DNA from: Spelaeicoccus albus
Lineage (GTDB): Bacteria; Actinomycetota; Actinomycetes; Actinomycetales; Brevibacteriaceae
Length of the DNA stretch: 64,000 bases
NCBI RefSeq assembly: GCF_013409065.1
Contig: NZ_JACBZP010000001.1
Coordinates: 3,854,518-3,918,517 of the forward strand
Direction of reading: 5' to 3'
The first letter of the stretch is position 1, and every line of letters starts with the position of its first letter. The notes below the pieces were generated by a model, which did not search any database, was not told the DNA's origin, and was given only the letters and a program-made list of their open reading frames with translations. The position numbers and the translations under genes were made by a program. Positions 37,949-48,771 of the stretch are shown here, one piece after another.

Positions 37949-39250
37949 TTACCGCAACAACCCTTCGTAATGACGTTGCTGCAGCTGGGCATCGATCTGC
38001 TTCACGGTTTCCAGTCCAACGCCGACGACGATGAGAATCGACGTGCCGCCGAACGGGAAATTCTGGTTGGCGTTGATCAGCACGAGCGCGATCAACGGAA
38101 TCAACGCGACAAGGCCCAAGTAGAGCGAACCCGGAAGCGTGATGCGAGTGAGCACATAGCTCAGATACTGCTCGGTCGGCCGTCCGGCGCGGATGCCCGG
38201 GATGAAGCCGCCGTACTTCTTCATGTTGTCGGCGACTTCCTCCGGGTTGAAGGTGATCGCCACATAGAAGAACGTGAAGAACAAGGTCAGCAGGAAGTAG
38301 ATGATCATATAAATCGGATTGTCGCCGCGGACCAAGTGTCCCGAGATCCACTGCACCCACCCCGATTTCGGGTCGCCGAACTGCGAGATCAGCGACGGCA
38401 GATACAGCAGTGACGAGGCGAAGATGACGGGGATGACGCCGGCCATGTTCACCTTGATCGGAATATAGGTCGACGTGCCGCCGAACATTCTGCGGCCGAC
38501 CATGCGCTTGGCGTATTGCACGGGGATCCGGCGCTGGGATTGCTCCACGAACACGATGGCCGCCACGATGAACAGACCCAGGATCATCACGATGACGAAG
38601 CGGTCCCAGCCCTGCGACTTCAAGATCGAGCCGAACGCGGACGGGAAGCGGGCTGCGATTGCCGTGAAGATGAGCAACGACATACCGTTGCCGACGCCGT
38701 GCTCGGTGACTTGCTCGGCCAGCCACATGACCATGCCGGTTCCGGCCGTCAACGTGATGATGAGCAGTCCGATGCCGATCCAGGAATCATCAGTGAGCAG
38801 ATTGTTGCAGCCCTGGACGTTGCCGAACAGCGCGCCCGAGCGAACCGTGGCCACGAGGGTCGTCGCATGCAGCACGCCGAGGCCGATGGTCAGGTAGCGG
38901 GTGTACTGCGTCAGTTTGCCCTGGCCGGCCGCGCCTTCCTTGTGCAGCTCTTCGAACCGCGGGATCACGACACGCAGCAACTGCGTGATGATGCTGGCCG
39001 TGATGTACGGAATGATGCCGAGCGCGAAGATCGACAGCTGCAGCAGCGCTCCGCCGCTGAACAAATTGACGAGTCCGAATACCCCGGAGTTCAACTGCGG
39101 CGACGACACGCACGCCTGAACCTTCGTGTAATCGACGCCGGGTGCCGGAATATAAGACCCCAGGCGGAATACTACGATTATCGCAAGCGTGAACAGCAGC
39201 TTGCGGCGTAGGTCGGGCGTACGGAACGCCCGAGCAATAGCGCTGATCAA
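37949..39250 (-). CDS. secY: preprotein translocase subunit SecY
   Basis: 433 residues from TTG 39250, chosen because AGGAGG lies 4 nt upstream and the N-terminus (LISAIARAFRTPDLRRKLLF) matches the family. A longer frame upstream to 39391 would start beside the hairpin and has no family similarity. Ten membrane helices are expected; GLVNLFSGGALLQLSIFALG forms the plug region. It is the channel of the Sec secretion system. On the minus strand TTCGCA and GATAAC, 17 nt apart in the 39251-39396 gap, might be its promoter. Confidence 0.97.
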   Translation of the reverse strand: MISAIARAFRTPDLRRKLLFTLAIIVVFRLGSYIPAPGVDYTKVQACVSSPQLNSGVFGLVNLFSGGALLQLSIFALGIIPYITASIITQLLRVVIPRFEELHKEGAAGQGKLTQYTRYLTIGLGVLHATTLVATVRSGALFGNVQGCNNLLTDDSWIGIGLLIITLTAGTGMVMWLAEQVTEHGVGNGMSLLIFTAIAARFPSAFGSILKSQGWDRFVIVMILGLFIVAAIVFVEQSQRRIPVQYAKRMVGRRMFGGTSTYIPIKVNMAGVIPVIFASSLLYLPSLISQFGDPKSGWVQWISGHLVRGDNPIYMIIYFLLTLFFTFFYVAITFNPEEVADNMKKYGGFIPGIRAGRPTEQYLSYVLTRITLPGSLYLGLVALIPLIALVLINANQNFPFGGTSILIVVGVGLETVKQIDAQLQQRHYEGLLR

Positions 39251-39396
39251 GCATCCTCCTGATGATTGGTCAAAAGCGGCCGGGGCGGTGGAACGCTCGC
39301 CCGACGGATTCGATGACGATGAGGGCCACAGTAAACTGCGGCCGAAATGCAGGTTATCAGCATGCGCGGTACGCGTGCGAACCGATGGCATGCGGT

Positions 39397-39457
39397 ACCG
39401 TCAAACGCCTTTGGGCAGGCAACCGGGAGCGGTTGCCTGCCCAAAGCGTTTGACGGT
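39397..39457 (-). terminator. 27-bp hairpin between rplO and secY
   Basis: Two stacked stems: ACCGTCAAACG (39397-39407) pairs with 39447-39457, and CTTTGGGCAGGCAACC (39409-39424) pairs with 39431-39446. There is one bulged base (39408) and a GGGAGC loop. It begins 13 nt after the rplO stop. No U-tract follows, so it may be an actinomycete-type terminator or an RNA processing site that separates ribosomal genes from secY-adk-map. Confidence 0.75.
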
Positions 39458-39470
39458 CGATAATGGTGAC

Positions 39471-39932
39471 TTAAAGACGCGTGACGGTGCCGCCGGCGCC
39501 TTCGATCTTTTCAACTGCTTTGCCGGAGAACGCGTTCGCGCTCACCTCGAGCTTGACCGACACCTCGCCGGTGCCAAGCACCTTGACGGGCTGGTTCGGG
39601 CGAACCGCGCCCTTGGCGACGAGATCGTCGATGCTCACGCTGCCGCCGTCCGGGTACAGCGCGGACAATTTGTCCAGATTGACGACCTGGAAGGTCACCT
39701 TGGACGGGTTCTTGAATCCACGAAGTTTCGGCAGGCGCATGTGCAGCGGCGTCTGTCCGCCTTCAAAGCCGTGCGGCACCTGGTAGCGGGCATGTGTGCC
39801 CTTGGTGCCGCGTCCTGCCGTCTTGCCCTTGGACGCCTCGCCGCGACCCACGCGGGTCTTGGCGGTCTTCGAGCCGGGCGCCGGACGAAGGTGGTGGACC
39901 TTCAATACGCTCTCGGGATTTGCCACGATCAA
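39471..39932 (-). CDS. rplO: 50S ribosomal protein L15
   Basis: 153 residues. [20 protein letters not shown] and [15 protein letters not shown] form the basic N-terminal arm, and GGTVTRL ends the globular C-terminal domain. Its start overlaps the rpmD stop by 4 nt. Last ribosomal gene before the hairpin and secY. Confidence 0.98.
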   Translation of the reverse strand: MIVANPESVLKVHHLRPAPGSKTAKTRVGRGEASKGKTAGRGTKGTHARYQVPHGFEGGQTPLHMRLPKLRGFKNPSKVTFQVVNLDKLSALYPDGGSVSIDDLVAKGAVRPNQPVKVLGTGEVSVKLEVSANAFSGKAVEKIEGAGGTVTRL

Positions 39933-40111
39933 TCCACCTCTTCCCAGGTGACGAGGTGGCGAACCATCTGCACCATGCCCCGGAATTCGGGCCGGTCGTC
40001 CTTGACGACCGTCTGCCCGATTCGCTTGAGGCCAAGGCTGCGCAGCGTGTCCCGCTGGCTCTTGGTGCCACCGATTTCCGATTTAACTTGAGTGACCTGC
40101 AGCTTTGCCAT
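39929..40111 (-). CDS. rpmD: 50S ribosomal protein L30
   Basis: 60 residues, the usual size: [20 protein letters not shown] and [20 protein letters not shown]. It overlaps rpsE by 1 nt and rplO by 4 nt, indicating tight translational coupling. Confidence 0.97.
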   Translation of the reverse strand: MAKLQVTQVKSEIGGTKSQRDTLRSLGLKRIGQTVVKDDRPEFRGMVQMVRHLVTWEEVD

Positions 40112-40770
40112 CAGACTCCACCCTCGTTCGCGGCGCGAAGCATCGATGCCGGCGTGACCTCGTCGATCGGCATGCCGCGGCGTGCCGCAACCTGCTCGGG
40201 CCGTTCGAGGCCGCGCAGGGCCTTGATGGTTGCGCGCACGATGTTGATCTGGTTTTCCGAGCCGAGTGACTTCGTCAGCACGTCATGGATGCCGGCGCAG
40301 TCGAGGACGGCGCGGACCGGACCGCCGGCGATCACGCCGGTGCCCGGGGCGGCCGGACGCATCAGGACGACGCCCGCGGCGTCCTCACCCTGAATCGGGT
40401 GCGGAATCGTCTTGCGGATGCGCGGGACGCGGAAGAAGTTCTTCTTCGCCTCCTCGACGCCCTTGGCGATCGCAGCCGGAACCTCTTTGGCCTTGCCGTA
40501 ACCGACGCCGACCATTCCGTCGCCGTCGCCCACCACGACAAGCGCAGTGAAGCTGAACCGACGTCCGCCCTTGACGACCTTGGCGACACGGTTGATCGTG
40601 ACGACATGTTCGACGAACTGGTTCTTGTCCTGCCCCTGTCCGCGGCGGCCGCCTTCACGGCCCTTACCGCGACCGCGCGACGAACCGGACCGATCGGTCT
40701 TTGCCGATCCCTCGGCCGCCTTCTCGGCGTTCGTATCGGTCACCTGCTGCTCCTTAGCTTCTTCACTCAC
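40111..40770 (-). CDS. rpsE: 30S ribosomal protein S5
   Basis: 219 residues. The S5 core ([40 protein letters not shown]) is preceded by an unusually long charged N-terminal extension of about 50 residues rich in Arg/Gly ([15 protein letters not shown]). S5 helps decoding accuracy. The start overlaps the rplR stop by 4 nt (GTGA). Confidence 0.98.
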   Translation of the reverse strand: MSEEAKEQQVTDTNAEKAAEGSAKTDRSGSSRGRGKGREGGRRGQGQDKNQFVEHVVTINRVAKVVKGGRRFSFTALVVVGDGDGMVGVGYGKAKEVPAAIAKGVEEAKKNFFRVPRIRKTIPHPIQGEDAAGVVLMRPAAPGTGVIAGGPVRAVLDCAGIHDVLTKSLGSENQINIVRATIKALRGLERPEQVAARRGMPIDEVTPASMLRAANEGGV

Positions 40771-41147
40771 AGGGCAAGTCCCCCTTCGCGAGCTCCGTCG
40801 GCCACTGCAGCCACCCGGCCGTGATATGCGTTGCCGCCACGGTCGAACACGACTGCCTCGATGCCGGCGTCTTTGGCACGGCGAGCAACGAGCTCGCCGA
40901 CCTGCTTGGCCTTATCGGTCTTTTCCGCCGAGCTGACGCGCAGATCCGCTTCCAAGGTGGAGGCGCTGGCCAGCGTGTGCCCGGACTGATCGTCGACGAC
41001 CTGCGCCACCATGTGGCGCGAGGACCGGCTGACGACCAGACGCGGACGCTCCGCGGTTCCGGAAATGTGTTTGCGGACTCGGGCGTGACGACGCACGCGC
41101 GCCGCCGAGCTGCCCTTACCGTAGCTCTTCTTCTTGGCGAAGGCCAT
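40767..41147 (-). CDS. rplR: 50S ribosomal protein L18
   Basis: 126 residues: [39 protein letters not shown] and the C-terminal [19 protein letters not shown] that binds 5S rRNA. 3 nt after rplF. Confidence 0.98.
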   Translation of the reverse strand: MAFAKKKSYGKGSSAARVRRHARVRKHISGTAERPRLVVSRSSRHMVAQVVDDQSGHTLASASTLEADLRVSSAEKTDKAKQVGELVARRAKDAGIEAVVFDRGGNAYHGRVAAVADGAREGGLAL

Positions 41148-41150
41148 CGT

Positions 41151-41687
41151 TTACTTACCAGCCTTTCCGACCTTGCGGCGAACGACTTCGCCGGCGTAGC
41201 GCACGCCCTTGCCCTTGTACGGGTCGGGCCTGCGCAGCTTGCGGATATTCGCAGCGACCTCGCCGACCTGCTGCTTGTCGATCCCCGAGACGGTGACCTT
41301 GTTATTGCCTTCGACCGCGAAGCTGATGCCCTCGGGCGGCGATACCGCGACCGAGTGGCTGTACCCCAACGAGAACTCCAGGTCGGAGCCCTTCGCCAGC
41401 ACGCGGTAGCCGGTGCCGACGATTTCCAGCTTCTTGCTGAATCCGTTGGTGACGCCCTCGATCAAGTTGGCGATCATGGTGCGACTCAGGCCGTGCAGCG
41501 AACGCGACTCGCGTTCGTCGTTCGGCCGGGCGACGGTGATCTCGCCGTCTTCTTGCTGCACGGTGATGGGGCTGGCCACTGTGTGGCTCAGCTCGCCCTT
41601 CGGGCCTTTCACGGCCACTCGAGAGCCATCGATGGTGACTTCGACGCCGGAGGGAACCGGAATCGGCAGTCTGCCGATGCGCGACAT
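41151..41687 (-). CDS. rplF: 50S ribosomal protein L6
   Basis: 178 residues, two repeated alpha/beta domains. [20 protein letters not shown] at the start and [19 protein letters not shown] near the end are the family hallmarks. It lies beside L10/L11 at the factor-binding region. 14 nt after rpsH. Confidence 0.98.
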   Translation of the reverse strand: MSRIGRLPIPVPSGVEVTIDGSRVAVKGPKGELSHTVASPITVQQEDGEITVARPNDERESRSLHGLSRTMIANLIEGVTNGFSKKLEIVGTGYRVLAKGSDLEFSLGYSHSVAVSPPEGISFAVEGNNKVTVSGIDKQQVGEVAANIRKLRRPDPYKGKGVRYAGEVVRRKVGKAGK

Positions 41688-41701
41688 TTAGTTTTCCCCC
41701 T

Positions 41702-42100
41702 TTACCAGATGTAGGCGAGGACTTCCCCACCCACACCTTTCTTGGCGGCCTGCCGGTCAGTCAGCAGTCCGGACGACGTGGACAAAATTGCAATTCCGAG
41801 CCCGCCGAGCACTCGCGGCAGGTTCGTTGATTTGGCGTACACCCGAAGGCCCGGCTTCGACACGCGGCGGATGCCGGCAATCGAACGTTCCCGGTTCGGG
41901 CCGAATTTCAGGTCGAGCGAAAGCTTCTTGCCGACCTCGGCATCCTCGACCTGCCAGCCGGAGATGTACCCCTCGGCCTTCAGGATGTCGGCGATACGCG
42001 ACTTGAGCTTGCTGTACGGCATCGCTACATCGTCGTGGTATGCCGAGTTGGCATTGCGCAGACGCGTAAGCATGTCTGCGACAGGATCTGTCATTGTCAT
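41702..42100 (-). CDS. rpsH: 30S ribosomal protein S8
   Basis: 132 residues: [20 protein letters not shown] at the start and [20 protein letters not shown] near the end. It binds the central domain of 16S rRNA. The 76 nt upstream, where rpsN often lies, hold only a hairpin. Confidence 0.98.
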   Translation of the reverse strand: MTMTDPVADMLTRLRNANSAYHDDVAMPYSKLKSRIADILKAEGYISGWQVEDAEVGKKLSLDLKFGPNRERSIAGIRRVSKPGLRVYAKSTNLPRVLGGLGIAILSTSSGLLTDRQAAKKGVGGEVLAYIW

Positions 42101-42135
42101 GGGCTCGTGCCCCTCCTCGTTACGGTTTCCGCACC

Positions 42136-42152
42136 GCCGGCGCGACGCCGGC
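42136..42152 (-). other. short hairpin in the rplE-rpsH gap (no rpsN)
   Basis: GCCGGC (42136-42141) pairs with GCCGGC (42147-42152) around a 5-nt loop, and the flanking CCG/CGG runs could extend or compete with it. The whole gap is 42101-42176 and is too short for the S14 gene usually found here. Confidence 0.45.
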
Positions 42153-42176
42153 TTCGGCGGACCTGCAACGTAGTAG

Positions 42177-42755
42177 TTAGTTGGTCTTGAACGGGAAGCC
42201 GAGGTGGCGAAGCAGCGCGCGGCCTTCGTCGTCGGTCGTGGCGGTGGTCACGACCGTGATGTCCATACCGCGGACCCGGTCGATCTCATCCTGGTTGATC
42301 TCATGGAACATCGACTGCTCGGACAGACCGAACGTGTAGTTGCCATGTCCGTCGAACTGCCGGTCCGACAGTCCGCGGAAGTCACGGATGCGCGGCAGAG
42401 CCAGGCTCGTGACGCGATCGAGGAATTCCCACATGCGGTTGCCGCGCAGCGTGGCGTGCGCGCCGATCGGCTGTCCTTCACGCAGCTTGAACTGCGCGAT
42501 GGACTTGCGGGCCGCGGTGACCTGCGGCTTCTGGCCGGTGATCAGGGTGAGGTCCTTGATGGCACCTTCGATGACCTTGGAGTCCCGGGCGGCGTCGCCG
42601 ACGCCCATGTTGACCACTACCTTGGTCAGGCCGGGCACCTGCATGACGTTGCCGTACTGGAACTCGTCCTGGAGCTTGGCGATGATCTCGCTGCGGTAAC
42701 GCTGTTTTAATCGCGGCGCCGCGGCCGTGCCGGCGGCTACTGTCTCTGTACTCAT
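42177..42755 (-). CDS. rplE: 50S ribosomal protein L5
   Basis: 192 residues with a short Ala/Thr-rich N-terminal extension. [39 protein letters not shown] and [20 protein letters not shown] are diagnostic. It binds 5S rRNA and the P-site tRNA. 5 nt after rplX. Confidence 0.98.
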   Translation of the reverse strand: MSTETVAAGTAAAPRLKQRYRSEIIAKLQDEFQYGNVMQVPGLTKVVVNMGVGDAARDSKVIEGAIKDLTLITGQKPQVTAARKSIAQFKLREGQPIGAHATLRGNRMWEFLDRVTSLALPRIRDFRGLSDRQFDGHGNYTFGLSEQSMFHEINQDEIDRVRGMDITVVTTATTDDEGRALLRHLGFPFKTN

Positions 42756-42760
42756 GTCTG

Positions 42761-43123
42761 CTAGATGTCCTTACCGGAGCGCTTCGAGACGCGAACACGC
42801 ACGGTGCGCGAACGTCCGTCACGCTCGATCGTTTCGGTGCGGTATCCGACGCGGGTGGGCTTCTTGTCCGACGGGTCGACCAGTGCGACGTTGGACACGT
42901 GCACGGGGGCCTCGTGGATCTCGATTCCGCCGCCCGAGCCGTTACCCGAGGCGCCGACCTTCTTGTGTTTCTGCACCCGGTTCACGCCTTCGACGAGCAC
43001 GCGATTCCGGTCGGGGTAGACCTCGAGAACCTTGCCCTGCTTGCCGCGGTCTCCGCCGCGTTCCGGTTTGGCGCCGGCGATGACCTGAACCAGGTCGCCT
43101 TTTTTGATATTGATCTTCGCCAT
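42761..43123 (-). CDS. rplX: 50S ribosomal protein L24
   Basis: 120 residues. The KOW motif is at the N-terminus ([40 protein letters not shown]). A Gly/Ser loop ([10 protein letters not shown]) lies in the middle and a basic tail at the end. An early assembly protein. 2 nt after rplN. Confidence 0.97.
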   Translation of the reverse strand: MAKINIKKGDLVQVIAGAKPERGGDRGKQGKVLEVYPDRNRVLVEGVNRVQKHKKVGASGNGSGGGIEIHEAPVHVSNVALVDPSDKKPTRVGYRTETIERDGRSRTVRVRVSKRSGKDI

Positions 43124-43125
43124 GG

Positions 43126-43494
43126 TTAGAGCACCTCCGGAGCCAGCGAGATGATCTTCATGAACTTTTTGTCGCGCAGTTCGCGGCCGACCGGCCCGAA
43201 GATGCGCGTACCGCGCGGGTCGCCATCCGTCTTCAAGATGACTGCGGCGTTCTCGTCGAACCGGATGTACGAGCCGTCCTTGCGGCGGCGTTCCTTCACG
43301 GTTCGGACGATGACGGCCTTGACGACATCGCCCTTTTTGACGTTGCCGCCGGGAATGGCGTCCTTGACGGTGGCCACAATGGTGTCGCCGATACCGGCGT
43401 AACGTCGACCCGAGCCGCCGAGCACACGGATTGTCAAGATCTCCTTGGCACCCGTGTTGTCGGCGACCTTGAGTCGCGACTCCTGCTGAATCAC
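43126..43494 (-). CDS. rplN: 50S ribosomal protein L14
   Basis: 122 residues from GTG 43494: [20 protein letters not shown] and [20 protein letters not shown] are exact family blocks. It is the first gene behind the candidate spc promoter at 43522-43549, as in the E. coli spc operon. Confidence 0.98.
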   Translation of the reverse strand: MIQQESRLKVADNTGAKEILTIRVLGGSGRRYAGIGDTIVATVKDAIPGGNVKKGDVVKAVIVRTVKERRRKDGSYIRFDENAAVILKTDGDPRGTRIFGPVGRELRDKKFMKIISLAPEVL

Positions 43495-43521
43495 TGCCCT
43501 ACTCCTGTCGTCGCGCCGGTT

Positions 43522-43549
43522 CTCATATCGAGCCTGACGGAACGGTCAA
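43522..43549 (-). promoter_or_regulatory. candidate spc promoter before rplN
   Basis: On the minus strand TTGACC (43549-43544) and TATGAG (43527-43522) are 16 nt apart, in a 109-nt gap between rpsQ and rplN in an otherwise tightly packed cluster. This is the classical boundary between the S10 and spc operons. Confidence 0.6.
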
Positions 43550-43603
43550 TGTGGAAAACTTCTCGCTCACCGCGGACGGACGAGCGCTGAAGAAAATTGT
43601 CTG

Positions 43604-43936
43604 TCACTTCGCCTTTTCGACGATCTCGACCAGACGCCACCGCTTGGTAGCCGACACCGGTCGGGTTTCGGTGATGACGACCAAGTCGCCCACACCTGCC
43701 GTGTTGGCTTCGTCGTGGACCTTCACCTTGTTGGTCTGACGAATGATCTTGCCGTACAAGCGGTGCTTGACGCGGTCTTCAACGGCCACGACTATCGTCT
43801 TGTCCATCTTGTCGGACACGACGTAGCCCCGGCGCGTTTTGCGGATCGGCCGCTCGTGCACGGCGCCTGACTGCACGTCCTCGGTGCTCACGGTGCTCTC
43901 CTGCTCTGGCGTTGAAATCTCTGCCACTCTCCTCAC
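43604..43936 (-). CDS. rpsQ: 30S ribosomal protein S17
   Basis: 110 residues with an acidic N-terminal extension of about 30. The OB-fold core is [20 protein letters not shown], then [20 protein letters not shown] and [19 protein letters not shown] 43936 overlaps the rpmC stop (GTGA). Confidence 0.97.
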   Translation of the reverse strand: MRRVAEISTPEQESTVSTEDVQSGAVHERPIRKTRRGYVVSDKMDKTIVVAVEDRVKHRLYGKIIRQTNKVKVHDEANTAGVGDLVVITETRPVSATKRWRLVEIVEKAK

Positions 43937-44178
43937 GCGCCTTTCTCAGGCGACTGGCGGATAGCAAGCTCCCGCTCACGGATGATCGTGTAGATGCGCG
44001 CGATATCGCGGCGGACGGCGCGCAGCCGGCCGTGGCTCTCCAGCTGGCCGGTGGCCGACTGGAAACGGAGGTTGAACAGTTCCTCCTTGGCCTTGCGCAG
44101 TTCCTCGACAAGACGATCGTCCGAGAAACCGTCAAGCGCGGCCACGTTCAAGTCCTTGGACCCGATAGCCATGCTCAC
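43933..44178 (-). CDS. rpmC: 50S ribosomal protein L29
   Basis: 81 residues from GTG 44178, which overlaps the rplP stop; ATG 44172 two codons later is an alternative. Two helices: [20 protein letters not shown] and [20 protein letters not shown]. It lies at the tunnel exit near L23. Confidence 0.97.
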   Translation of the reverse strand: MSMAIGSKDLNVAALDGFSDDRLVEELRKAKEELFNLRFQSATGQLESHGRLRAVRRDIARIYTIIRERELAIRQSPEKGA

Positions 44179-44591
44179 TCACCACCCTCACGCCGCACAA
44201 TGCGGGCCTTCAGCGGAAGCTTGTGGACGGCCAGGCGCAGGGCCTCGCGTGCCACTTCTTCCGAAACCCCGGCCAGTTCGAAAAGTACTCGGCCGGGTTT
44301 GACGTTTGCCACCCACCATTCGGGGGAGCCCTTGCCGGACCCCATGCGGGTTTCGGCGGGCTTTTTGGTAATCGGGCGGTCGGGGTAGATGTTGATCCAC
44401 ACCTTTCCGCCACGCTTGATATAGCGAGTCATTGCGATACGCGCGGCCTCGATCTGCCGGTTCGTCACATACGCCGGCTCGAGAGCCTGGATACCGTATT
44501 CACCGAACGCGATCGACGTCCCGCCCTTGGCAACACCCCGACGTGACGGGTGGTGCTGCTTGCGGTGCTTCACTCGACGAGGGATCAGCAT
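44175..44591 (-). CDS. rplP: 50S ribosomal protein L16
   Basis: 138 residues: [20 protein letters not shown] at the start, [20 protein letters not shown], and the P-site loop [20 protein letters not shown]. Important for tRNA positioning. It overlaps rpsC by 1 nt and rpmC by 4 nt. Confidence 0.98.
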   Translation of the reverse strand: MLIPRRVKHRKQHHPSRRGVAKGGTSIAFGEYGIQALEPAYVTNRQIEAARIAMTRYIKRGGKVWINIYPDRPITKKPAETRMGSGKGSPEWWVANVKPGRVLFELAGVSEEVAREALRLAVHKLPLKARIVRREGGE

Positions 44592-45406
44592 TAGCCCTCC
44601 GCTCCATTCTCAGTCTTGTCGGCGGCAGCAGCGGGCGCCTCGGCGGGTGCCGACTGCTCGGACTGGCGGCCGCGCGGGCCACCGGCGTTGCCGCGTCCAC
44701 GGCCGCGCGGGGCTCCGCCGCCGCGGCCGCGCGAGGGGCTGGCTGCCTGCTCGGCGGCCAGTTCCTTATCGGTCTTGTCGCCCTTGTAGATCCACACCTT
44801 CACGCCGATCCGGCCGAATGTGGTGCGGGCCTCGTAGAAGCCGTAGTCGATATTGGCGCGCAGCGTGTGCAGCGGCACCCGGCCTTCGCGGTAGAACTCC
44901 GACCGGCTCATCTCGGCGCCGCCGAGGCGACCCGAGCACTGCACCCGGATGCCCTGGGCACCGGCGCGCTGCGCGGTCTGCATTCCTTTGCGCATGGCGC
45001 GGCGGAATGCCACGCGCGAGCTCAGCTGCTCGGCAATGCCCTGGGCCACGAGCTGCGCATTGGTCTCGGCGTTCTTCACCTCGAGGATGTTCAGCTGCAC
45101 CTGCTTCTTGGTGAGCTTTTCGAGCTCACCGCGAATCCGGTCGGCTTCCGCGCCGCGGCGTCCGATGACGATGCCCGGACGCGCCGTGTGGATGTCCACT
45201 CGAACACGGTCGCGCGTGCGTTCGATGTTGACCTTCGAGATGCCGGCACGTTCCATGCCCTTGTTCATCAGTGCGCGAATCTTGACGTCTTCACCGACGT
45301 AATCGCGGTAACGCTGACCCACTTTGGTCGAGTCGGCGTACCACTTCGACTTGTGGTCGGTCGTGATGCCGAGTCGGAACCCGTTGGGGTTGATCTTCTG
45401 TCCCAC
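44591..45406 (-). CDS. rpsC: 30S ribosomal protein S3
   Basis: 271 residues. The KH domain contains [20 protein letters not shown], and the C-terminal S3 domain contains [21 protein letters not shown] tail of about 55 residues rich in Gly/Arg then Ala/Glu ([20 protein letters not shown]) is longer than in E. coli. Part of the mRNA entry channel helicase. It overlaps rplV by 1 nt. Confidence 0.98.
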   Translation of the reverse strand: MGQKINPNGFRLGITTDHKSKWYADSTKVGQRYRDYVGEDVKIRALMNKGMERAGISKVNIERTRDRVRVDIHTARPGIVIGRRGAEADRIRGELEKLTKKQVQLNILEVKNAETNAQLVAQGIAEQLSSRVAFRRAMRKGMQTAQRAGAQGIRVQCSGRLGGAEMSRSEFYREGRVPLHTLRANIDYGFYEARTTFGRIGVKVWIYKGDKTDKELAAEQAASPSRGRGGGAPRGRGRGNAGGPRGRQSEQSAPAEAPAAAADKTENGAEG

Positions 45407-45798
45407 TAGCGGGCACTCCCCTTCTTCTTGACTGTGCCGGCGCGGTACTCGTCCGGAGTGCCGAGCACCACTGTGATGTGGCTCGTGCGCTTGTTGATCC
45501 GGAACGCCCGCCCCTGTGCACGGGGTCGGAACCGCTTCATGGTCGGTCCTTCGTCCACGTACGCCGACGTGATGACCAGGTCGTCTTCGATGAATGGCTC
45601 ACCGAGCTGATCGGCCTTCACGCGGGCGTTCGCGATTCCGGAGGCAACCAATTTGTAGAGAGGTTCGGAGACGTCCTGCTGTGCAAACTTCAGCACCGCC
45701 AGAGCCTCGGTCGCCGCTGTCCCACGAATGAGGTCGACGACGCGCCGGGCCTTCTGGGGCGTGACACGGAGGTACCGTGCCTTCGCCGTGGCTTCCAT
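45406..45798 (-). CDS. rplV: 50S ribosomal protein L22
   Basis: 130 residues: [20 protein letters not shown] at the start, and the hairpin end [20 protein letters not shown] that reaches the exit tunnel (the macrolide-resistance hot spot). 62 nt after rpsS. Confidence 0.98.
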   Translation of the reverse strand: MEATAKARYLRVTPQKARRVVDLIRGTAATEALAVLKFAQQDVSEPLYKLVASGIANARVKADQLGEPFIEDDLVITSAYVDEGPTMKRFRPRAQGRAFRINKRTSHITVVLGTPDEYRAGTVKKKGSAR

Positions 45799-45860
45799 CG
45801 CTGTCCTGCCTTTTCTTTAAAAAATTGTCGGCTGTGATCGTTGCGGGATATCCGCCGCGG

Positions 45861-46142
45861 TTAGCGGCGGCGGCCCTTACGGTCGTCTTTTTCGTGGCCG
45901 CGGAAAGTCCGCGTCGGCGCGAATTCGCCGAGCTTGTGCCCGACCATCGCTTCGGTGACGAAGACCGGCACGTGCTTACGTCCGTCGTGCACGGCGATCG
46001 TGTGACCGAGGAAATCGGGCACGATCATCGAGCGCCGGGACCACGTCTTGATGACATTCTTGGTCCCCTTTTCGTTTTGGGCGGCGACCTTCTTGAACAG
46101 GTGCTCGTCCACGAAGGGGCCCTTCTTTAAGCTACGAGGCAT
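45861..46142 (-). CDS. rpsS: 30S ribosomal protein S19
   Basis: 93 residues: [18 protein letters not shown] and the family signature [20 protein letters not shown]. It contacts S13 in the 30S head. 18 nt after rplB. Confidence 0.98.
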   Translation of the reverse strand: MPRSLKKGPFVDEHLFKKVAAQNEKGTKNVIKTWSRRSMIVPDFLGHTIAVHDGRKHVPVFVTEAMVGHKLGEFAPTRTFRGHEKDDRKGRRR

Positions 46143-46160
46143 GTGTATTCAGGCTCCCTA

Positions 46161-46997
46161 TCAACGCTTCTTACCGGTACGACGGCGACGCACGATGAGC
46201 TTGTCGCTTTCTTTCTTCGGACGACGGGTGCGTCCTTCGGCCTGGCCCCAGGGGCTGACCGGGTGCCGGCCGCCGGAGCTCTTGCCTTCGCCACCGCCAT
46301 GCGGGTGGTCGATCGGGTTCATGACCACGCCGCGGACGACGGGGCGCTTGCCCTTCCACCGCATACGGCCGGCCTTGCCCCAGCTGATGTTCGACTGCTC
46401 GGCGTTGCCGACCTCGCCGATGGTGGCGCGGCAGCGGACGTCCACGTTGCGAATTTCGCCGGACGGCATGCGCAGCTGCGCATACGGGCCGTACTTCGCC
46501 ACGAGCTGGACGCTCGAGCCGGCGGACCGGGCGATCTTGGCTCCGCCGCCGGGGCGCAACTCGACGGCGTGCACAACCGTGCCAACCGGGACGTTGCGCA
46601 TCGACAGGCTGTTGCCCGGCTTGATGTCGGCACCGGGGCCGGCTTCGACGCGGTCGCCCTGCTTCATCTTGGTCGGCGCGAGGATGTAACGCTTCTCGCC
46701 GTCCGCGTAATGCAGCAGCGCGATGCGCGCGGTGCGGTTCGGATCGTATTCAATGTGCGCGACGGTCGCCGGAACGCCGTCCTTGTCATGCCGACGGAAG
46801 TCGATGACGCGGTACTGACGCTTGTGTCCGCCGCCTTGATGGCGGGTCGTGATGCGGCCGCCGCTGTTGCGGCCGCCGTTCTTCGACAGCGGACGCAGCA
46901 GCGACTTCTCCGGCGTCGACCGGGTCAGCTCGACGAAGTCGGCGACCGACGAGCCACGACGGCCCGGTGTCGTCGGCTTGTGCTTACGGATTCCCAT
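46161..46997 (-). CDS. rplB: 50S ribosomal protein L2
   Basis: 278 residues: [19 protein letters not shown] near residue 60 and the near-active-site loop [20 protein letters not shown] with the conserved His, followed by [15 protein letters not shown]. Needed for peptidyl transfer and subunit joining. 33 nt after rplW. Confidence 0.99.
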   Translation of the reverse strand: MGIRKHKPTTPGRRGSSVADFVELTRSTPEKSLLRPLSKNGGRNSGGRITTRHQGGGHKRQYRVIDFRRHDKDGVPATVAHIEYDPNRTARIALLHYADGEKRYILAPTKMKQGDRVEAGPGADIKPGNSLSMRNVPVGTVVHAVELRPGGGAKIARSAGSSVQLVAKYGPYAQLRMPSGEIRNVDVRCRATIGEVGNAEQSNISWGKAGRMRWKGKRPVVRGVVMNPIDHPHGGGEGKSSGGRHPVSPWGQAEGRTRRPKKESDKLIVRRRRTGKKR

Positions 46998-47030
46998 GTG
47001 AGTCTCAGTCCTTAGATTCTTATGCCGGTG

Positions 47031-47336
47031 CTAGCTGCCGACCGGCCCGCCGAAGATATCGATCGAGCCTTCCTTCAAGGCGACGATGGCGCGCTTGGTG
47101 TCCTTGCGCTTGCCCCAGCCGTAGCGGGTGCGCTGGCGCTTGCCGACGCGGTTCGCCGTGTTCACGGAGGCGACCTTCACGCTGAAGATCTTTTCCACTG
47201 CCAGCTTGATCTCGGTCTTGTTCGAGCGCGGGTCGACGAGGAAGGTGTATTTTCCTTCGTCGATCAGGCCGTAGCTCTTTTCCGAGACGACCGGCGCGAT
47301 GATGACGTCGCGCGGATCTTTTTGTACGTCGCTCAC
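47031..47336 (-). CDS. rplW: 50S ribosomal protein L23
   Basis: 101 residues: [20 protein letters not shown] and [20 protein letters not shown]. It forms the docking site for trigger factor and SRP at the tunnel exit. Start overlaps rplD by 4 nt. Confidence 0.98.
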   Translation of the reverse strand: MSDVQKDPRDVIIAPVVSEKSYGLIDEGKYTFLVDPRSNKTEIKLAVEKIFSVKVASVNTANRVGKRQRTRYGWGKRKDTKRAIVALKEGSIDIFGGPVGS

Positions 47337-48067
47337 TTGGCGTCCTCCTCAGTGCTGGTTGACTCGAGGTCGGCAGCGCCCTGATCGACGTCCGACGCGC
47401 GTCCCACGGCCGAGGCCGACTTGCCCTTGGGCGGGCCCGCCAGGAACGTGTCCAACGCGGCCTTGGTGAACACGACGTCGTCCGAAATCAGCACGTCGTA
47501 CGTGTTGAGCTGTCCGGGCGTGAGCACGTGCACCTCGGGAATGTTGCGAACCGACAACCAGGTCAACTGGTCGTCGCGGTTCACGACGACGAGTTTGTGG
47601 CTGCGCGGGCTCAGCGCGTTCAACGCGGCAACTGCCGCCTTCGTCGACGGCTTGTCGCCTTCGACGAGCGCGCTGACCACGAACACGCGTTCCAGGCGGG
47701 CCCGATCGGACAGGGCACCGCGAAGCGCGGCGGCCTTCATCTTCTTCGGGGTGCGCTTGGTGTAGTCGCGCGGCTGCGGGCCGTGCACGATGCCGCCACC
47801 GGCGTACTGCGGTGCGCGGATCGAGCCCTGGCGCGCGTTGCCGGTGCCCTTTTGCTTGTATGGCTTCTTGCCGCCGCCGCGAACTGCGGAGCGGTTCTTG
47901 GTCTGGTGCGTCCCCTGGCGGGCGGCGGCCAGCTGGCCGACGACAACCTGGTGGATCAGCGGAACGTTGGTCTGCACGGCGAAGACCTCAGCCGGCAGGT
48001 CGACGGTGCCGTTTTTCTTACCGGCGGCGTCGAGGACGTCCACTGCGAAGGATTCTGCGGTAGGCAT
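47333..48067 (-). CDS. rplD: 50S ribosomal protein L4
   Basis: 244 residues. The tunnel loop is [20 protein letters not shown] followed by [15 protein letters not shown]. An extra Ala/Asp/Glu-rich tail of about 25 residues follows the core. In E. coli L4 represses the S10 operon; whether that holds here cannot be seen. 5 nt after rplC. Confidence 0.98.
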   Translation of the reverse strand: MPTAESFAVDVLDAAGKKNGTVDLPAEVFAVQTNVPLIHQVVVGQLAAARQGTHQTKNRSAVRGGGKKPYKQKGTGNARQGSIRAPQYAGGGIVHGPQPRDYTKRTPKKMKAAALRGALSDRARLERVFVVSALVEGDKPSTKAAVAALNALSPRSHKLVVVNRDDQLTWLSVRNIPEVHVLTPGQLNTYDVLISDDVVFTKAALDTFLAGPPKGKSASAVGRASDVDQGAADLESTSTEEDAK

Positions 48068-48072
48068 TACTT

Positions 48073-48753
48073 TCAGCCCTCCTTCACTGAGGTGCGGACC
48101 AGAACGACAGCGCCCTTGGGGCCGGGAACGGCGCCCTTGATGAGCAGCAGACCCTTATCGGCGTCCACGGCGTGCACTGTCAGGTTCTGGGTCGTCTGGC
48201 GGACGGCGCCCATCCGGCCGGCCATGCGCAGGCCCTTGAAGACGCGACCCGGCGTCGAAGCGCCGCCGATCGAGCCCGGCTTGCGGTGGTTGCGGTGCGA
48301 GCCGTGCGAGGCCCCCACGCCATGGAAGCCGTGACGCTTCATGACGCCGGCGGTGCCTTTGCCCTTGGTCTTGGCAGTGACGTCGACCTTGGTGCCGGCT
48401 TCAAAGATGTCGGCGCCGAGTTCCTGGCCCACTTCGTACTCGGTGGCGTCCGCAGTGCGGAGCTCGACGAGGTGACGGCGCGGCGTGACGCCGGCCTTTT
48501 CGAAATGGCCGGACAGCGGCTTGGTCACCTTGCGCGGGTCGATCTGGCCGAACGCCAGCTGGATCGAAGGATAACCTTCGCTCTCTTCCTGGCGGATCTG
48601 CGTGACGACGTTGGCGCCGGCGGCGACGACCGTGACCGGGACGAGACGGTTCTCGTCGTCCCAGACCTGCGTCATGCCGACCTTGGTGCCGAGCAGGCCC
48701 TTGATGTTGCGCACCTGGACGAGCGGCTTTGAACGTGTATTAGGAGTAGACAT
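48073..48753 (-). CDS. rplC: 50S ribosomal protein L3
   Basis: 226 residues: [20 protein letters not shown] and the central extension [35 protein letters not shown] that reaches the peptidyl-transferase centre. 18 nt after rpsJ. Confidence 0.98.
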   Translation of the reverse strand: MSTPNTRSKPLVQVRNIKGLLGTKVGMTQVWDDENRLVPVTVVAAGANVVTQIRQEESEGYPSIQLAFGQIDPRKVTKPLSGHFEKAGVTPRRHLVELRTADATEYEVGQELGADIFEAGTKVDVTAKTKGKGTAGVMKRHGFHGVGASHGSHRNHRKPGSIGGASTPGRVFKGLRMAGRMGAVRQTTQNLTVHAVDADKGLLLIKGAVPGPKGAVVLVRTSVKEG

Positions 48754-48771
48754 TTTTGTTTAAAGCACTCC

